Origin: Halorubellus salinus
GTDB taxonomy: Archaea; Halobacteriota; Halobacteria; Halobacteriales; Natrialbaceae
NCBI RefSeq assembly: GCF_020567525.1
Contig: NZ_JAJCVI010000003.1
Span: 124,001-188,000 of the forward strand
Length of the DNA: 64,000 nucleotides
Direction: 5' to 3'
Made by a program: the position numbers and the translations under genes. Below the pieces are notes generated by a model that worked only from the letters and a program-made list of their open reading frames with translations, did no database searches and was not told the DNA's origin. Numbering within the stretch: the first letter of the stretch is position 1; the number at the start of each line of letters is the position of its first letter. This document shows, piece after piece, positions 62,283 to 64,000 of this stretch.

Positions 62283-62430
62283 GGTTCGACGATGACGTCG
62301 ACGTCCTCCATCAGCCGCGTCCGGCGAGTGAGAATCGCGAGATACCCGGCGACGAAGACGTGCTCGACGTCGAGGTCGGCGAGCATCCTGGAACACTCGA
62401 TGCCGAGGTCGTCGACGACGTTCGATTCCC
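62282..62430 (-). pseudogene. N-terminal remnant of a nucleotidyltransferase-like (AbiEii/DUF6036-type) protein
   Basis: On the minus strand the frame VDDLGIECSRMLADLDVEHVFVAGYLAILTRRTRLMEDVDVIVEP resembles the start of haloarchaeal nucleotidyltransferase-like proteins of toxin-antitoxin systems (GGYVAILTGR..EDVDVIV). The match stops exactly where the stop codon of the zinc-ribbon regulator begins, and the frame then runs antisense through that gene. The rest of the protein is missing, so this is a truncated relic, perhaps cut by a deletion. Confidence 0.6.
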
Positions 62431-62527
62431 AACCGACGTGGAGCGGGTCGTCACTGGGCCCTTTCCCGCCCATACCCTGCGTTCCGCCGTCTTCGCATCA
62501 AAATGCACGCCGGGTCGAGGTGTCGAA

Positions 62528-63910
62528 TCACTCGGCGTCCGCGTCGATCGGGCGGTCGACGTGCGTGCCGCGGCCGCGCTCGGCGACGACGTCGCCGTGC
62601 TCGTAGGCGACCTCGCCGCGGACGACCGTGTGGGTCGGCCAGCCGGTGACGTCGCGGCCCGTGTACATCGTGTAGTCCGCGGCGGACTGGAGGAGGTCGG
62701 GCGTGACGGTCTTCGTCTCCTCCAGGTCGACGACGGCGAGGTCGGCATCGCTCCCGACGCGAATCGCGCCCTTCTTCGGGTAGAGGTCGTACGCCTTCGC
62801 GGCGTTCGCGCTCGTCACCTGGGCGACGCGCCGGAGCGAGAGCCGGTCCTCGTGGTAGCCCTCGGAGAGCACCAGCGGGAGCATCGTCGCGGAGGACGGC
62901 GACCCCCACATGGAGTCCCAGATGTCCTCGCCGACCTTGTTCGCCCGCTTGTTCGAGATGTGGTCGGTGCCGACGACCGAGAGCGTACCGTCCGCGAGGC
63001 GCTCCCAGAGCACGTCCTGATGTTCCTCGGAACGAACGGGCGGGTTGATCTTGTGGCGGTCGTCGCACTCGTCTCGCGTCAGGCAGAGGTAGTGCGTGCA
63101 CGTCTCGCCCGTGACGCCGTACCCCTGCTCGCGGAGTGCCGCGAGCTCGTTCGCGGTCTCCTTCGCGCTCACGTGGACGACGTAGAAGTCGTCGTCGTAG
63201 TCGTGCTGGCGGGCGAGGTTCGCGCCCGAAACCATGCTCTGGGCCTCGGCGTATCCCGGGAACCGCTCGACGATGAGGTCGTAGCCCGTCGCGTCCGCCG
63301 CCCGCAGCTGGTCGGTGAGGTGGTTCGTGATCTCCGAGTTCTCCGAGTGGTACGCGAGCGTCGTCGGCGCGTCGACGTCGGCCAGTTCGCGGAGGAAGTG
63401 GTCCGAGACGTCGTCCAGCAGGTTCTGCTCGAGGTCGAACATCTCGGCGACGTCGAGCTTGTAGTTCATGTACCACTTGAACGACGTGATGCCGAGGTCG
63501 TCGACGATGTCGGGGACCTCAGCGGCGTGGTCGTGCGAGAGCAGGCCGAGCGTGAAGAAGTAGTCGTGCCGATAGTTCGCCTCGGCCGCCTCGAAGAACT
63601 CGTCCATGATGTCGCCGTAGGCGCCGCCCCGGCGGAAGATGTTCCCGGTCGTGGTGACGCCGCCGACGAGCCCGGATCGGGACTCGCTCGCGGCGTCGTC
63701 GTCGAGCGGCCGGAACAACCCGTGGTGGACGTGCGGGTCGACGACGCCCGGGAACACGTGCTTCCCGCTCGCGTCCACGACGCGCTCGCCGTCGAGGCTT
63801 CCCGGATCGCCGATCGCGGAGACGACGCCGTCCGTGGCGGCGACGTCCGCCTCGAAGACGCCCTGGTCGGGACTGACGACCGTGCCGTTCGCGACGACGA
63901 GGTCGTGCAC
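62528..63910 (-). CDS. dihydropyrimidinase / hydantoinase-like amidohydrolase
   Basis: This 460-residue cyclic amidohydrolase belongs to the dihydropyrimidinase-allantoinase-dihydroorotase group. It shows the metal motif VFPGVVDPHVHHG (about residues 51-63), the carbamylated Lys in ITSFKWYMNYK (about 142-152), His in LAYHSEN and VVHVSA, and the Asp-containing VVGTDHISN. The Lys-W-Y-M context and the late SANAAKAYDLYPKKGAIRVGSDADLAVVD favour hydantoinase or dihydropyrimidinase over PyrC. It is preceded closely by another gene on the same strand, of which only the end is in view. Confidence 0.87.
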   Translation of the reverse strand: MHDLVVANGTVVSPDQGVFEADVAATDGVVSAIGDPGSLDGERVVDASGKHVFPGVVDPHVHHGLFRPLDDDAASESRSGLVGGVTTTGNIFRRGGAYGDIMDEFFEAAEANYRHDYFFTLGLLSHDHAAEVPDIVDDLGITSFKWYMNYKLDVAEMFDLEQNLLDDVSDHFLRELADVDAPTTLAYHSENSEITNHLTDQLRAADATGYDLIVERFPGYAEAQSMVSGANLARQHDYDDDFYVVHVSAKETANELAALREQGYGVTGETCTHYLCLTRDECDDRHKINPPVRSEEHQDVLWERLADGTLSVVGTDHISNKRANKVGEDIWDSMWGSPSSATMLPLVLSEGYHEDRLSLRRVAQVTSANAAKAYDLYPKKGAIRVGSDADLAVVDLEETKTVTPDLLQSAADYTMYTGRDVTGWPTHTVVRGEVAYEHGDVVAERGRGTHVDRPIDADAE

Positions 63911-63912
63911 GG

Positions 63913-64000
63913 CTAGTCGTCCTCCGCGGACTGCGACTCCGCTTCGACCGCCGCCGGTCGACCGTCCTGGTCCGTTGGGGCGGCCTCCTCGACCGCGACG
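63913..64000 (-). CDS. C-terminal end of a gene running off the window
   Basis: The last 29 codons read VAVEEAAPTDQDGRPAAVE and an acidic tail ending in a TAG two bases before the hydantoinase ATG. Only an unstructured acidic C-terminus is visible, so the protein cannot be named. The tight spacing suggests an operon with the hydantoinase-like gene, as in purine or pyrimidine catabolic clusters. Confidence 0.6.
   Translation of the reverse strand, partial: VAVEEAAPTDQDGRPAAVEAESQSAEDD

Overview
The window is chromosomal DNA of a halophilic archaeon (class Halobacteria). The evidence is consistent throughout: very high GC, strongly acidic proteins, Tat-type lipoproteins (twin Arg plus a lipobox ending in Cys), an S-layer glycoprotein, an Orc1/Cdc6 protein, a geranylgeranylglyceryl phosphate synthase for ether lipids, a bacterio-opsin-activator type HTH regulator, a HalOD1 domain protein, and leaderless genes with a TATA element about 27 bp before the start codon. 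No rRNA, tRNA, CRISPR array or intact insertion sequence was seen.

Layout. 1-6.5 kb is a surface-polysaccharide block: an FkbM methyltransferase, a sulfatase-like enzyme and a membrane hydrolase run rightward and meet a leftward operon of polysaccharide deacetylase, FemAB-like acyltransferase, GT4 glycosyltransferase and a DUF1616-like membrane protein. 6.5-7.3 kb is a decayed strip holding a histidine-kinase remnant. 7.3-24.3 kb holds a squalene/phytoene synthase, an AEC permease, an S9 peptidase, a HAD phosphatase, two lipoproteins coupled to an Orc1/Cdc6 gene, the S-layer gene with a CARDB-type secreted protein upstream, a zinc-ribbon HTH regulator, a DUF5694-like protein, a PQQ-repeat lipoprotein and GGGP synthase. 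24.4-34.7 kb holds a second S9 peptidase, an ABC exporter with a membrane partner, a xylose-dehydrogenase-like enzyme, TenA with a sodium:solute symporter, and a DMT transporter divergent from a bat-type regulator.

34.7-41.5 kb is an iron-uptake island on the minus strand: substrate-binding lipoprotein, DUF protein, FAD oxidoreductase, FecCD permease, ATPase and a membrane protein, followed by a second small operon. Both operons have a pair of TTAGG..CCTAA palindromes in front of the first start codon with identical geometry, so they look like one DtxR/IdeR-type regulon. A small uncharacterised domain occurs once in each operon. This is the best candidate for an undescribed system here.

41.7-48.5 kb pairs proline dehydrogenase divergently with a complete branched-chain-type amino-acid ABC operon (binding protein, two permeases, two ATPases). 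48.5-52.7 kb holds small stand-alone genes, including an amphi-Trp protein, a metallophosphoesterase, a receiver-domain regulator, a PIN-domain RNA-ligase-partner protein, a DM13 protein and an SRPBCC protein, with a 22-bp tandem array between two convergent genes. 52.8-64 kb is catabolic: histidine degradation (hutU-hutI only), a D-aminoacylase, a YeiH-type exporter operon with an amine-dehydrogenase-like enzyme, a paralogue of the zinc-ribbon regulator, a nucleotidyltransferase-like remnant and a dihydropyrimidinase-like hydrolase; a further gene runs off the right edge.

Many pairs of genes overlap by ATGA or GTGA, so translational coupling is the rule. Three gaps between coupled genes are bridged by 13-18 codon mini-ORFs that overlap both neighbours.
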